Notes: generated by a model from the letters alone, not told the origin. A stretch of 47,983 nt of DNA from Sporomusa silvacetica DSM 10669 (GCF_002257705.1 NZ_LSLK01000107.1:1-47983), one strand, 5' to 3'. Shown: positions 8,609-17,207, counted from the stretch's first letter. A program made the numbers and translations.

Positions 8609-8723
8609 AACCGGCAACTTCCTAATCTCCCAGGCCGTTTCCAACCAAGTACCTTCGGCGTTTGTGGGCTTAATTACTGTGTTCGGTATACGGAATAGAT
8701 CACACGTCTTATCGCCGCTAAGT
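8609..8723 (-). rRNA. rrf: 5S ribosomal RNA, isolated and divergent
   Basis: On the minus strand, blocks characteristic of 5S rRNA occur in the correct order. They are GGCGATAAG near the 5' end, ACCGAACAC (loop C region), GCCGAAGGTACTTGG, and TTGGAAACGGCCTGGGAG towards the 3' end. The total is about 115 nt and a terminator follows. No 23S or 16S rRNA is within the window on either side. The helix III/loop B segment (near ATTCCGTATACCG) is about 3 nt shorter than usual, and the terminal stem between the 5' and 3' ends pairs poorly. It may be a diverged or decaying copy. The ends are approximate. Confidence 0.75.
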
Positions 8724-8828
8724 ATATATACTACCTCACAGCTTTGACGAAGACTCTCTCACGTTACTTGCGGGTTTCCCGCATACGGCCACAAAATCAC
8801 ATTCAGCACAATGACCATTTCACTTTGT

Positions 8829-11438
8829 TTATTGTAACGGCATGCTACTTGCCTGATTGATGCGCTTACAACCGGTATGGTGGAAACTGATGAATTCATC
8901 TTCTGAGCAATCACAGCGGACAGAAACATCAGGTCGTACGCCCCAAATATCCATAGCATATTCGGTAAATACTCGATCTCCGGCAAACCTCCCAGAATAA
9001 GCAATGTTAGCAATACACATTTTTGACCACACCTTATGATCCTTATACCGGCTGTCGATCAAATTCTGAGCTTCAACATAGGAAGCAAAATCTTTGAGCA
9101 TAAAGTAACGATCGTTGTGATAAAGCAAAGAGTCGTACAGCACTTTAAACTCTTCCCGTCCCTGCGGAAAAAGGCCATTAATAAGCTGTTCTGTAACGGT
9201 TCTGATTCTCATATCGCTATTGTAGATATCCCATGAATTGTAGCCACCATGTCGGTAATAATTCAGTACTTCCTGGGCAGTTAGTCCAAAAATAATGATA
9301 TTTTCATCGCCCACAACATCACGAATCTCGATATTGGCTCCATCTAATGTACCAATGGTAACGGCACCATTCATCATCAATTTCATATTTCCGGTACCGC
9401 AAGCCTCCTTGCTGGCAGTAGGAATTTGTTCACTTACATCAGCAGCAGGAATAATAAGTTCAGCCAATGAAACGTTATAGTTTTCCATAAATACCACTTT
9501 TATTTTGTCACGAATGGTTTTATCGTTATTTACCACATCGGCCAGTGCATGAATAAGTTTAATTGTTCGTTTTGCCTCAAAATAGCCTGCAGCCGCTTTC
9601 CCCCCAAAAATGAAGGTTCGTGGCGTGATATCAAGAGACGGACTATCTTTTAGCCTGTTGTACAAATCCATGATATGCAGCACATTCATAAGCTGCCTTT
9701 TATAGGCATGTATACGTTTTACATGCACGTCAAAAATTGAATTGACATCAACGTTTACACTATATTTTTCTTTAATATGCTGAATCAATTTTAGTTTGTT
9801 CTGAAATTTGATTTTGGCAACATCCTGCTGAAAACCGGCATCATTGGCATATCTCATTAACTGCGCCATATCGCATGGATATTCAATCCAATGCGGCCCA
9901 ATCTTATCATTTATCAGTGCAGCCAGCGATGGATTGCTCAGCATAAACCAACGTCGGTGAGTAACACCATTTGTAATATTTCTAAACTTAGCGGGTGAGA
10001 AATGATAAAAGTCTGCCATAACCTGCTCTTTAAGAATTTGGGTATGAAGTTTTGCCACCCCATTTACACTATGACTGCCTACAACAGCCAAATGGGCCAT
10101 ATGAACTTGTTCATCAGCAATCATTGCCATATGGTGAATATGCTCCCATTCGCCAGGATATTTGCCCCACAGTTCTCGACAATACCGCTCATTGATTTCG
10201 TTAATAATCATAAAAATACGCGGCAACAAAGTTTTCACCATTTCTACCGGCCACTTTTCCATGGCCTCCGGCAATATCGTATGGTTAGTATAAGATATGG
10301 TCTTAGTGGTAATATCCCATGCTTCATTCCATCCCAGTCTCTCTTCATCCATCAATATCCTCATAAGTTCAGGAATAGCCAGTGCCGGATGCGTGTCATT
10401 GATATGAATAGCTATGTGATTAAATAATTGACCGATATCGGTGTTTACAGCCTTATAACTTCGGATAATGCTTTGCACCCCGGCTGACACCATAAAATAT
10501 TGCTGCTTTAGCCTGAGAACCTTACCTTCATAAGAACTATCGTCTGGATAGAGGATATTTGAAATATTTTGCACTGTTTGGGTATATTCAATTGTTCCCT
10601 GACAATCACCACGACTTAACCCAGAACATACCAACTGTTGCAATTTTACTTCAGCACTCCATAACCTTAGAGTGTTAACAATATGGTTATGGTAACCGAC
10701 TACAGGAACATCATAAGGAATCGCCATGACTGATTCATAATTTTCATGAATATACTCAGTTTTTCCGTTAATCTGCATTCGTATGTTGCCGCCGAACTTA
10801 ACTTCCACTGCTTCATCCGGTCGTCTGTATTCCCATGGATAGCCGTTTTTCAACCAGTTGTCCGGATACTCCTGCTGATATCCATTAACAATCTTTTGTT
10901 CAAAAAGTCCATATCGGTAACGTATACCGCAGCCATGCCCCGGAATATGTTCAGAAGCCATAGAATCAAGATAACAAGCGGCCAGACGCCCAAGGCCCCC
11001 ATTACCAAGTCCCGCATCTTCTTCCTGTGCTTCCATTTGCGCCAAATTAACCCCCAACTCATCCAATGCTTGAAGGCAGATATCTTTAATTCCCAAATTT
11101 AGCAGGTTAGACCCCAATAGTCGGCCCAGCAAAAATTCTATAGAAAAATAATATACCTGTTTGATACTCGTATCCGTATAATGCTGTTTGGTAGCAATCC
11201 AGTCTTTGCTGATATAGTCCCGCACTACACTGGCTAATGCACTATACTTTTCCCAATCAGAAGACGTGGCTAGTGTTTTTCCATGCAGACTTTTTAATCT
11301 ATCTAAAAAGTCTGCCTTAAACCTTTCCTTCTCAGTATGGCTTTTCAATTCACCCACTTCATTTCCAAAACTTATCCTATCTAAAGCTGTCTCTGTTTCT
11401 ACAACCGACTTTCCATACCGCTCTTCGGTTTTAACCAT
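8829..11438 (-). CDS. glgP: Glycogen/maltodextrin phosphorylase
   Basis: 869 aa from the chosen start. It carries the glycogen phosphorylase signature EACGTGNMKLMMNGAVTIGT, which contains the lysine that binds pyridoxal phosphate. It also has the N-terminal motif EDAGLGNGGLGRLAACYLDSMA and the central ITNGVTHRRW. The enzyme releases glucose-1-phosphate from alpha-1,4-glucan with phosphate. The open frame extends to 11546, but an AGGAGG site at 11448-11453 sits 9 bp before the ATG at 11438 (a GTG directly in front is also possible), so the upstream 36 codons are probably not translated. glgC lies about 270 bp upstream on the same strand. Full length, no damage seen. Confidence 0.93.
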   Translation of the reverse strand: MVKTEERYGKSVVETETALDRISFGNEVGELKSHTEKERFKADFLDRLKSLHGKTLATSSDWEKYSALASVVRDYISKDWIATKQHYTDTSIKQVYYFSIEFLLGRLLGSNLLNLGIKDICLQALDELGVNLAQMEAQEEDAGLGNGGLGRLAACYLDSMASEHIPGHGCGIRYRYGLFEQKIVNGYQQEYPDNWLKNGYPWEYRRPDEAVEVKFGGNIRMQINGKTEYIHENYESVMAIPYDVPVVGYHNHIVNTLRLWSAEVKLQQLVCSGLSRGDCQGTIEYTQTVQNISNILYPDDSSYEGKVLRLKQQYFMVSAGVQSIIRSYKAVNTDIGQLFNHIAIHINDTHPALAIPELMRILMDEERLGWNEAWDITTKTISYTNHTILPEAMEKWPVEMVKTLLPRIFMIINEINERYCRELWGKYPGEWEHIHHMAMIADEQVHMAHLAVVGSHSVNGVAKLHTQILKEQVMADFYHFSPAKFRNITNGVTHRRWFMLSNPSLAALINDKIGPHWIEYPCDMAQLMRYANDAGFQQDVAKIKFQNKLKLIQHIKEKYSVNVDVNSIFDVHVKRIHAYKRQLMNVLHIMDLYNRLKDSPSLDITPRTFIFGGKAAAGYFEAKRTIKLIHALADVVNNDKTIRDKIKVVFMENYNVSLAELIIPAADVSEQIPTASKEACGTGNMKLMMNGAVTIGTLDGANIEIRDVVGDENIIIFGLTAQEVLNYYRHGGYNSWDIYNSDMRIRTVTEQLINGLFPQGREEFKVLYDSLLYHNDRYFMLKDFASYVEAQNLIDSRYKDHKVWSKMCIANIAYSGRFAGDRVFTEYAMDIWGVRPDVSVRCDCSEDEFISFHHTGCKRINQASSMPLQ

Positions 11439-11711
11439 CACTTGTTTCCTCCTGTTTCCAAATACAACTTGCCATATAGCAATTGATATTGCCTTGCCAA
11501 CCGACGCCAAATATAATCCGACGCCGTAGCATTTTGCATAATTCATGTCCAGACCTCGTTTTTACAGTTCAGTCTTATTTTTCTGCTTGCTTTCAAGTCT
11601 TTTTGCAGTATAAGTCATAATACTATTTTTGTCCTCGGCGGGATTATAAATTCATAAACAATCCCATTGCTATTCCCTCTACATCAGCCTGACATTTGCG
11701 CAGCAATTCAT

Positions 11712-12956
11712 TCAGCTTTTCACCAAAGAAGGTCTGCTAAAATCCAATATTGAGTCGCTTTTTATTTTTGCTACAGTTTGTTTTGCCTTTTCGCGACTGT
11801 CTAGTGCATACATTGGTAAAACATCAGGAATGGTAGAATTCTCACTTGCTACTGCAATCCGCGAATAACCATCAATTTCCCCCAGCAAGCTGTAACCATT
11901 TCTAATACACGCCCCAGGTCCAACAATTGCTCTCTCAACACATGCCCCCTCACCAATTACAGTGCCGGGCATAACTACGGAATTTTTTATACTGGCATTT
12001 TTACCAATATAAACGTTAGAAAAAATAACCGATCCACTAATTAATCCGTTGATTGAACTACCGCTATGAAAAAGTGAATTTCTTTCTTTATCAAATAAAA
12101 TAGCAGCCTGTGCCACATCTCCTGCCATGGTAGAAAAAACAGGCCAATTGGCATCTACGAGAGTAAGTACGGGAGGCTCTTTTAGTAAGTCCATATGCGC
12201 ATCATACAGACTTTCTACTGTCCCCACGTCTTTCCAATACCCTTTGAATGAATTTGCATACATTTTTTCTCCCTGGTTCAGCATAGTCGGAATAATGTCT
12301 TTACCAAAATCATGGCTGGACTTTTTATTGCAATCATCTTCTAAAAGGTATTTTTTTAAAGTTGCCCAAGAAAAAATATAGACTCCCATAGATGCAAGAT
12401 TGCTTTGAGAATTAGTTGGTTTTTCGGTAAATTCTGCGATAGCTCCATCTGTCTTAGTAGTCATGATGCCAAACCGATTAGTCTCTGCCCATGGTACAGT
12501 CGTAACCGCAACGGTTGCGACTGCACCTTTTTCCCTGTGATAATCAAGAAGCGCAGTATAATCCATTTTATAAATATGATCACCCGATAATATTAAAACG
12601 TACTCCGGGTTGAATTGATCAATAAAATCCGCATTTGCATGTATAGCATTGGCAGTTCCTGTATATTCACTAGCTATACTGCTTTTCAGGTTATTTCGAG
12701 GAGGCAAAGAATATATTGTCGAACTGCCAACAGCATCTTGCCGTTTAATCTGGTTTGGAAGCTTAAATGGTTTAGCCGGTGTCAAGACACCTATCGTATC
12801 AATATGAGAATTGAAACAATTACTTAGTGTGAAGTCGATGAGACAATGATTTCCGCCAAAAGGTACTACCGGTTTTGGAATAGCTGAAGTTAATGAGCTA
12901 AGGCGGGTACCTTTTCCTCCGGCAAGTACCATAGCAATACAATCTTTTTTTTGCAT
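11712..12956 (-). CDS. glgC: Glucose-1-phosphate adenylyltransferase
   Basis: 414 aa. The N-terminal nucleotidyltransferase domain starts with MVLAGGKGTRLSSLT and includes LSGDHIYKMDY and FGIMTTKTDG. The C-terminal part (about 290-390) shows the hexapeptide-rich left-handed beta-helix pattern (SGSVIFSNVYIGKNASIKNS). It makes ADP-glucose from glucose-1-phosphate and ATP, the committed step of bacterial glycogen synthesis. A GAGGAGG site precedes the ATG. No glycogen synthase (glgA) or branching enzyme is in the window. The gene is divergent from the small CBM25-like gene, with which it may share a regulatory region. Confidence 0.93.
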   Translation of the reverse strand: MQKKDCIAMVLAGGKGTRLSSLTSAIPKPVVPFGGNHCLIDFTLSNCFNSHIDTIGVLTPAKPFKLPNQIKRQDAVGSSTIYSLPPRNNLKSSIASEYTGTANAIHANADFIDQFNPEYVLILSGDHIYKMDYTALLDYHREKGAVATVAVTTVPWAETNRFGIMTTKTDGAIAEFTEKPTNSQSNLASMGVYIFSWATLKKYLLEDDCNKKSSHDFGKDIIPTMLNQGEKMYANSFKGYWKDVGTVESLYDAHMDLLKEPPVLTLVDANWPVFSTMAGDVAQAAILFDKERNSLFHSGSSINGLISGSVIFSNVYIGKNASIKNSVVMPGTVIGEGACVERAIVGPGACIRNGYSLLGEIDGYSRIAVASENSTIPDVLPMYALDSREKAKQTVAKIKSDSILDFSRPSLVKS

Positions 12957-13122
12957 ATGCAGCCTCCTCGCAAGATAAATACAACTTCATATATTATTCC
13001 CATTGAGCTAGAAATTACATGTGCTGTTTATTTTTCTATTACTAATGTTACCAGCAATCTACAAGAATGATGGAATTCGATTGTGAAATACTAAACTATA
13101 GTCGATAGAAGGAGGTGAATTA

Positions 13123-13170
13123 TTGAAGGTTTTGTTCCTTGATTATGAAGCTGAAGTATACAAAGTATAA
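13123..13170 (+). CDS. Putative 15-aa leader or remnant ORF upstream of CBM25 gene
   Basis: TTG-initiated ORF of 15 codons plus stop, encoding MKVLFLDYEAEVYKV. It is preceded by a very strong AAGGAGGTG site (13110-13117) at proper spacing and ends 12 bp before the next ATG, which has its own AGGAGG. It may be a leader peptide or may couple translation to the CBM25 gene. The first residues resemble starch/glycogen synthase N-termini (MKVLF...EA), so it could instead be all that remains of a glgA start. Short and speculative. Confidence 0.45.
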   Translation: MKVLFLDYEAEVYKV

Positions 13171-13182
13171 GGAGGAAATAAT

Positions 13183-13503
13183 ATGATCTTTAAAGCAAAC
13201 AGCAACGAGTATTTAGCAAACAGTGTGATTATCAGCCCTACAAATCCCCGCCCAGGTGAAGATGTAAAAATCTGCTATAACGGATTATTACCCAAAAGTG
13301 GTGCTTCCTGTGTTCATGCTCATATTGGCTATGGCTTTGAATGGCAAAATGCTCAGGATGTGCATATGACCAGAACACCTTCTGGTTTTGAGACTACTGT
13401 CATAACTAACAACCATGATACATTATGCGTCTCCTTTAAAGATTCAGCAAATAATTGGGACAATAACAATGGTCTAAACTATAATTTCAATATCCATCAA
13501 TGA
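13183..13503 (+). CDS. Small CBM25-like starch/glycogen-binding protein
   Basis: 106 aa with no signal peptide, essentially one carbohydrate-binding module. The order of features fits CBM25/CBM53 domains of starch-active enzymes: PTNPRPGEDVKICYNG at the start, HAHIGYGFEWQ in the middle, and the characteristic CVSFKDSANNWDNNNGLNYNF near the end. No catalytic domain is attached. As it is predicted cytoplasmic and next to glgC and glgP, it probably binds intracellular glycogen and may recruit or regulate enzymes (inference). The AAGGAGG site is well placed for the ATG. A terminator follows. Confidence 0.8.
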   Translation: MIFKANSNEYLANSVIISPTNPRPGEDVKICYNGLLPKSGASCVHAHIGYGFEWQNAQDVHMTRTPSGFETTVITNNHDTLCVSFKDSANNWDNNNGLNYNFNIHQ

Positions 13504-13511
13504 TCCCCAAA

Positions 13512-13552
13512 AGGGGCTGTTACAATAAGAGTTGAGACGCCCCTCTGTTTTT
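13512..13552 (+). terminator. Terminator of the CBM25-like gene
   Basis: Arms AGGGGC (13512-13517) and GCCCCT (13539-13544) are followed by CTGTTTTT on the plus strand. A smaller CCCCAAAAGGGG stem overlaps the left arm and may compete with it. Confidence 0.6.
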
Positions 13553-13603
13553 AGAAAAAAATACAAGAGGCAGGTTCTGCAGAACCCGCCTCAGATCGTC
13601 GAC

Positions 13604-13641
13604 AAAAAGGCACTTTACGCCAAAGCGTAAGGTGCCTTTTT
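13604..13641. terminator. Bidirectional terminator between CBM25-like and chemoreceptor genes
   Basis: A long hairpin with arms from AAAAAGGCAC to GTGCCTTTTT and inner arms TTACGC/GCGTAA around a 4-nt loop. T-runs lie on both strands, so it can end the minus-strand chemoreceptor transcript and back up the CBM25 terminator. Another imperfect hairpin lies just before it at 13567-13592. Confidence 0.85.
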
Positions 13642-13729
13642 CGAATGTTTATAGCTTTAGTTTGAGTAGGATAACTTCTACCACTAATCTGCAATCAAAG
13701 CCTCTTCACAATGCGCGCACTAGTGGATT

Positions 13730-15469
13730 TTATACTTTAAACCTTTTAATGGCATCCTTCAGTTGCCGAGCCATTCGATCCAACCGTTGGCTTGATGCTG
13801 CCATTTCTTCCATTGATGCTGACTGTTCTTCAGTTGCCGCTGAAATGGTTTGGGCCTCAGCGGCTGTATTCTTACTAATTTGTTCGATATTCTGAATAGA
13901 ACTTACGATCTGTTGGCTCCCACCTGATATTTCATGGATAGAGGCTGAAATATCAGTAACTTGAGCGGACACCTGTTCAACAAGCACCCTAATTTGCTCA
14001 AAGGCTTGGCCGGCTGTGGTTACCACCTTAGTACCTGCTCTAACTTCCTTAGTTCCTGACTCCATAGCGGCAACAGCTTGCATGGTATCACCCTGAATTT
14101 CATTAATTAGCCCGGCTATTTGTTTAGCCGCCTCTTGCGATTGTTCGGCAAGCCTACGCACCTCTTCGGCAACCACGGAAAATCCACGGCCCTGTTCCCC
14201 GGCTCTGGCGGCCTCAATAGCAGCGTTAAGTGCTAACAAATTTGTTTGGCTAGCAATTCCAGCGATAGTATCAACGATTTGTCCAATCTCGTTCGAGCGT
14301 ATTCCAAGTTTTGTTACTAGTATACCAATATTCGTTACTTTCTCTTCAATATTGGCCATTTGTTGAACCACCGCAGCCACAGCCTTATTACCTTGTTGAG
14401 CAGTTTGTGCACCTTGGCTTGCCACCCCAACAACGGTAGCAGCGTTTTCGGCTACGTGCTGAATATTAGCTGACATCTTATCAATGATACCTGACGTCTC
14501 TTTTACTGCATTGGATTGTTGTTGTGTCCCTTGGGCAACCTGCATAACTAATTCAGCAACCTGAGTTGCCACCTGAGCCGATTGATCAGCACCATCAGTT
14601 AGAACAGCGGAGGCAGCCGTTACCTCTTGAACAGAATCAGTAACCCGTGACACCAGCTTACGTAGGTTATCAGTCATAATGATAATGGCTTGTCCTAGAT
14701 GACCAATCTCATCACTTGATAATACGCCAACTGTATTACCTGTAAAATCTCCTTTGGCCATTTTCTCTGCTCGTGTAACCATATTTCGCAGGGGATTAAT
14801 AATCATTTGGTGGGCAATAAACCGCCCAAGTCCAAGTGCAGCTATTATTGCAATACCAGTTAAAGCGATAATCCAATTAATGGCTTCAGAAACTTCTTTG
14901 GCACTACGCTCTGACCGATCGGCCGCCCGTTTAGCTTCATTGTCAGCCATTTCTTCTAACATGTTGTTAGCATGATAGATATGCCCATAGGCATTTTTTT
15001 CATAATAATCATAGGCTTCCTTTTTTTTACCCGCTAATGCCAACTCTACCGCTTTATTCCATTCCTGGTTATATGTATTAAACATTTGTTCAATCTGCAT
15101 TAGCCTTTCTTTTTCACCATTATGAACTACTGCTTCATATTGTTTTACTTGCTGTTCTACATCGTCCATCCTAGTTTTAGCCTCAGCAAGCAACTTGGCT
15201 TCTTTAGTTTTATCAATATCGGCCAGAAGAACTTCCATAGTAATCCCGAATGCAGCCTGAGACTGGCTGCGGGCGGCGTTAACCCATTTGACAGGAAGAA
15301 GATTTTTTTCGTACATATCATCTTGCGAGTTTTTTATATGGATCGTTGACCTATAACCGGCATAACCAACTAAACCTGTAAACAATACCATTAATATTAC
15401 TAAGCTAAGTATCTTTCTTGTTGTTGGTAAGTCACGAAACCATTGCATATTCTTTGATACCCCTTTCAT
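13730..15469 (-). CDS. Methyl-accepting chemotaxis protein (membrane)
   Basis: 579 aa. Membrane segments lie at about 19-37 and 198-219. Between them is a mostly helical ligand-binding region of the four-helix-bundle type (residues 40-195). A HAMP domain follows (about 220-275), then a long coiled-coil signalling domain whose hairpin tip is DTIAGIASQTNLLALNAAIEAARAGEQGRGF (about 400-430). The protein senses an external or membrane-linked cue and signals through CheA/CheW. Start choice is open: M1 or M8 (MQWFRDL) could both be used. A sigma-54-type promoter lies about 125 bp upstream. No che genes are nearby, so it is an orphan receptor. Confidence 0.92.
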   Translation of the reverse strand: MKGVSKNMQWFRDLPTTRKILSLVILMVLFTGLVGYAGYRSTIHIKNSQDDMYEKNLLPVKWVNAARSQSQAAFGITMEVLLADIDKTKEAKLLAEAKTRMDDVEQQVKQYEAVVHNGEKERLMQIEQMFNTYNQEWNKAVELALAGKKKEAYDYYEKNAYGHIYHANNMLEEMADNEAKRAADRSERSAKEVSEAINWIIALTGIAIIAALGLGRFIAHQMIINPLRNMVTRAEKMAKGDFTGNTVGVLSSDEIGHLGQAIIIMTDNLRKLVSRVTDSVQEVTAASAVLTDGADQSAQVATQVAELVMQVAQGTQQQSNAVKETSGIIDKMSANIQHVAENAATVVGVASQGAQTAQQGNKAVAAVVQQMANIEEKVTNIGILVTKLGIRSNEIGQIVDTIAGIASQTNLLALNAAIEAARAGEQGRGFSVVAEEVRRLAEQSQEAAKQIAGLINEIQGDTMQAVAAMESGTKEVRAGTKVVTTAGQAFEQIRVLVEQVSAQVTDISASIHEISGGSQQIVSSIQNIEQISKNTAAEAQTISAATEEQSASMEEMAASSQRLDRMARQLKDAIKRFKV

Positions 15470-15594
15470 TGTCCTTATACACTACAAATTAGCTATTGTG
15501 TTGCATCATTAGCATTTCCCTGTCCTAGTTTAGAAGTTTATCTATCAGTAGAATACTAAATGATCTCTAGTTCATAAATATCGCATTTATATAT

Positions 15595-15610
15595 TGCAAT
15601 ATTCGTGCCA
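15595..15610 (-). promoter_or_regulatory. Sigma-54 (RpoN) promoter for the chemoreceptor gene
   Basis: On the minus strand the sequence reads TGGCAC, five bases, TTGCA: an exact match to the -24/-12 consensus with correct spacing. Transcription would start near 15583 and give a leader of about 115 nt before the chemoreceptor start codon. Confidence 0.7.
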
Positions 15611-15618
15611 ATAAATAA

Positions 15619-15635
15619 CAAAGTTATCAACTTTG
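15619..15635. promoter_or_regulatory. Dyad directly upstream of the sigma-54 promoter
   Basis: CAAAGTT and AACTTTG arms with a 3-bp centre, 9 bp upstream of the -24 element. It may be a regulator site. Confidence 0.35.
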
Positions 15636-15685
15636 CTGAAGCATAAAGGATTGTATAAACCATTTACGACAGAGCTGCAGCAAGA

Positions 15686-15705
15686 TGGGATGTTTAAATG
15701 TCCCA
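15686..15705. promoter_or_regulatory. Candidate upstream activator site for the sigma-54 promoter
   Basis: Imperfect palindrome TGGGATGTTTAAATGTCCCA. It is centred about 90 bp upstream of the -24 element, a typical position for bacterial enhancer-binding proteins. Confidence 0.4.
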
Positions 15706-15895
15706 GAATGCGACCCAATAGCGATGAGTCGTATAAAATTGATACAGCTATCTCAATAACCCGCTTATTTTTTTCATAAAAACAGCACCCCTTATGTAAA
15801 GATCGCTGAGTTCCTTCGATGCTGCATTCATTTGTTCCAATCATGTAGAAACTGATAATTCTACCCCGTCTCCGCTTTGATTGACAGGTAAAAAG

Positions 15896-15935
15896 AAAAA
15901 AGCTGCCACACTAGTTTTCTTAGTGCGACAGCCCC
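15896..15935 (-). terminator. Terminator of the secreted-protein gene
   Basis: On the minus strand GCTGTCGCACTA and TAGTGTGGCAGC pair with two mismatches around a 7-nt loop and are followed by TTTTTT. It lies about 30 bp after the stop codon of the 172-aa secreted protein. Confidence 0.8.
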
Positions 15936-15966
15936 ATGCCTCATTAAATTACTTCTTTAATGAACC

Positions 15967-16485
15967 TTAAGAACCATGAATTGTCTGGAGAACCTGAGCG
16001 ACCTCGTTACCAACCATGTCTGACAGCGTATCCACTACTGATGCAGTTTCAGTTCCATCCGGACGGGTAACTGATTTATCCACAATATAAGCGTTATCGG
16101 CAGTAGAATAAGCCTTTAAATCGAGAGCTACATCCAGTGGTCGAACAGATACCAAAACAATATAATTCACATGGCGATCAGTCCCGTATTTGGCTAGTTC
16201 CTCCAAGGTAGCATCGGCTGCGCTATTGACGTTACAACGGTTAAGATCCCGTAACACCTCATTTCCGGACTGTACTTCACTCCCTAAAAGCAAGACGTTT
16301 ATCTTAAATCGAATTACTTCGTTCAGCGCCTTATTTAAGATATCAACTCCCGGAATATAGTGACCGGACGTGTCGATAAATAGAGCAACAGCCGCAGTCG
16401 CATTACTATCGGCAGCAGCAGCGGGACTGGTAGTTGAACTTATGATAACCAGTGCCAATAAAAAAATCATCAAAACCTTTTTCAT
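15967..16485 (-). CDS. Secreted protein of unknown function
   Basis: 172 aa. A clear signal peptide (MKKVLMIFLLALVIISS, then an Ala-rich cleavage region around residues 20-26) implies export across the inner membrane. The mature part has alternating beta and alpha stretches (VALFIDTSGHYIPGVDILNKAL, INVLLLGSEVQSG, HVNYIVLVSVRPLDVAL, AYIVDKSVTRPDG). The layout is reminiscent of small periplasmic proteins of didermic Firmicutes, but I do not recognise a family. It contains one cysteine. The gene stands alone: the chemoreceptor is 500 bp downstream on the same strand and a divergent gene lies 320 bp upstream. It ends in its own terminator. Confidence 0.75.
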   Translation of the reverse strand: MKKVLMIFLLALVIISSTTSPAAAADSNATAAVALFIDTSGHYIPGVDILNKALNEVIRFKINVLLLGSEVQSGNEVLRDLNRCNVNSAADATLEELAKYGTDRHVNYIVLVSVRPLDVALDLKAYSTADNAYIVDKSVTRPDGTETASVVDTLSDMVGNEVAQVLQTIHGS

Positions 16486-16719
16486 TAGATTAACACCTCA
16501 TTTGGTTAGTATTGTATTATCTTATGTAACTATTACATCATAACGCAAATTTGACAAATATACAAAAAAAATCTACACCTAACAGCAGTTTCGTTTATGG
16601 TATCAGACCTGGAAACTATATACATTCGTCCGGTTTTGCTAAACCTAGATTAATATGGCAATACCTTCCCGGTGTATTTTTTAGCGCAATTCCCCCTATT
16701 TGACATTTGCAAAAAAATA

Positions 16720-16748
16720 TTGACAATAAAATGTTAATATATTAACAT
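16720..16748 (+). promoter_or_regulatory. Promoter of the zinc-ribbon/winged-helix gene
   Basis: A TTGACA -35 element (16720-16725) and a TAACAT -10 element (16743-16748) are separated by 17 bp. The whole spacer lies inside a 34-bp palindrome, so a bound repressor would block the promoter. Confidence 0.6.
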
Positions 16749-16756
16749 TTTATTGT
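16723..16756. promoter_or_regulatory. Perfect 34-bp palindrome (operator candidate)
   Basis: The 17-base arm ACAATAAAATGTTAATA is followed immediately by its exact reverse complement. A partial third half-site (GTTAGTATATTAACATT) follows at once. The AATGTTAATATATTAACATT core resembles binding sites of small winged-helix repressors. It overlaps the -35 and -10 elements of the downstream gene. Confidence 0.7.
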
Positions 16757-16805
16757 TAGTATATTAACATTCAAGAGATTATACATGCTGAAAGGAAGGA
16801 TAATC

Positions 16806-17207
16806 ATGATTTGTACTAAATGTAACAGCGAAATCCCCGAGGGAGAACAATGTCTGCATCACGGTAAAATGCTCTGTGAGGATTGTTATCTTGAAGTATT
16901 GGAACCCCCACGTACGTGTGATGTTGCCGCTGTATATGGTGCTAAATTGGCCCGTAAAATGGCGGGACAAGAAGGAAGCGATGGATTAACTGAACTGCAA
17001 AAAAACATCTACAATTATATTAATGAAACGGGTTCGGTTACTGCCGAGCAAATTATGAACAAATTTAATTTATCTAAGTTACAACTGGAAAGAAACTTTG
17101 CCGTATTAAGACATTGTGAACTTGCCCATGGTTTTATTGAAAATGGTAAAAAAATGATTAAAGTTTGGGGAGAAGATACCCTGGGTAAAATGAATATTGC
17201 AGATTGA
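16806..17207 (+). CDS. Zinc-ribbon plus winged-helix DNA-binding protein
   Basis: 133 aa from the ATG at 16806, which sits 5 bp after a GGAAGGA site; an earlier ATG at 16785 has no such site. The N-terminus carries MICTKCNSEIPEGEQCLHHG and MLCEDCY, a CxxC...C...CxxC zinc-binding arrangement. The C-terminal two thirds (LTELQKNIYNYINETGSVTAEQIMNKFNLS) has the pattern of a winged helix-turn-helix. It is likely a metal- or redox-responsive transcription regulator that controls its own promoter through the 34-bp palindrome (inference). The regulon is unknown. I recognise the domains but not a named family. Confidence 0.75.
   Translation: MICTKCNSEIPEGEQCLHHGKMLCEDCYLEVLEPPRTCDVAAVYGAKLARKMAGQEGSDGLTELQKNIYNYINETGSVTAEQIMNKFNLSKLQLERNFAVLRHCELAHGFIENGKKMIKVWGEDTLGKMNIAD

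Larger units (their letters stand above)
15470..15966. other. Noncoding stretch between chemoreceptor and secreted-protein genes
   Basis: About 500 bp without a convincing gene. It contains the sigma-54 promoter, two dyads and the terminator of the upstream secreted-protein gene. An 85-codon minus-strand frame at 15587-15844 has no family resemblance and overlaps the promoter elements, so I treat it as chance. Confidence 0.5.

Noticed and set aside
9036..9236. Antisense open frames inside glgP and other large genes
   Set aside because: They are shadows of strongly supported coding sequence and have no independent features.
15587..15844. 85-codon minus-strand open frame
   Set aside because: No family resemblance, and it overlaps the sigma-54 promoter and dyads.
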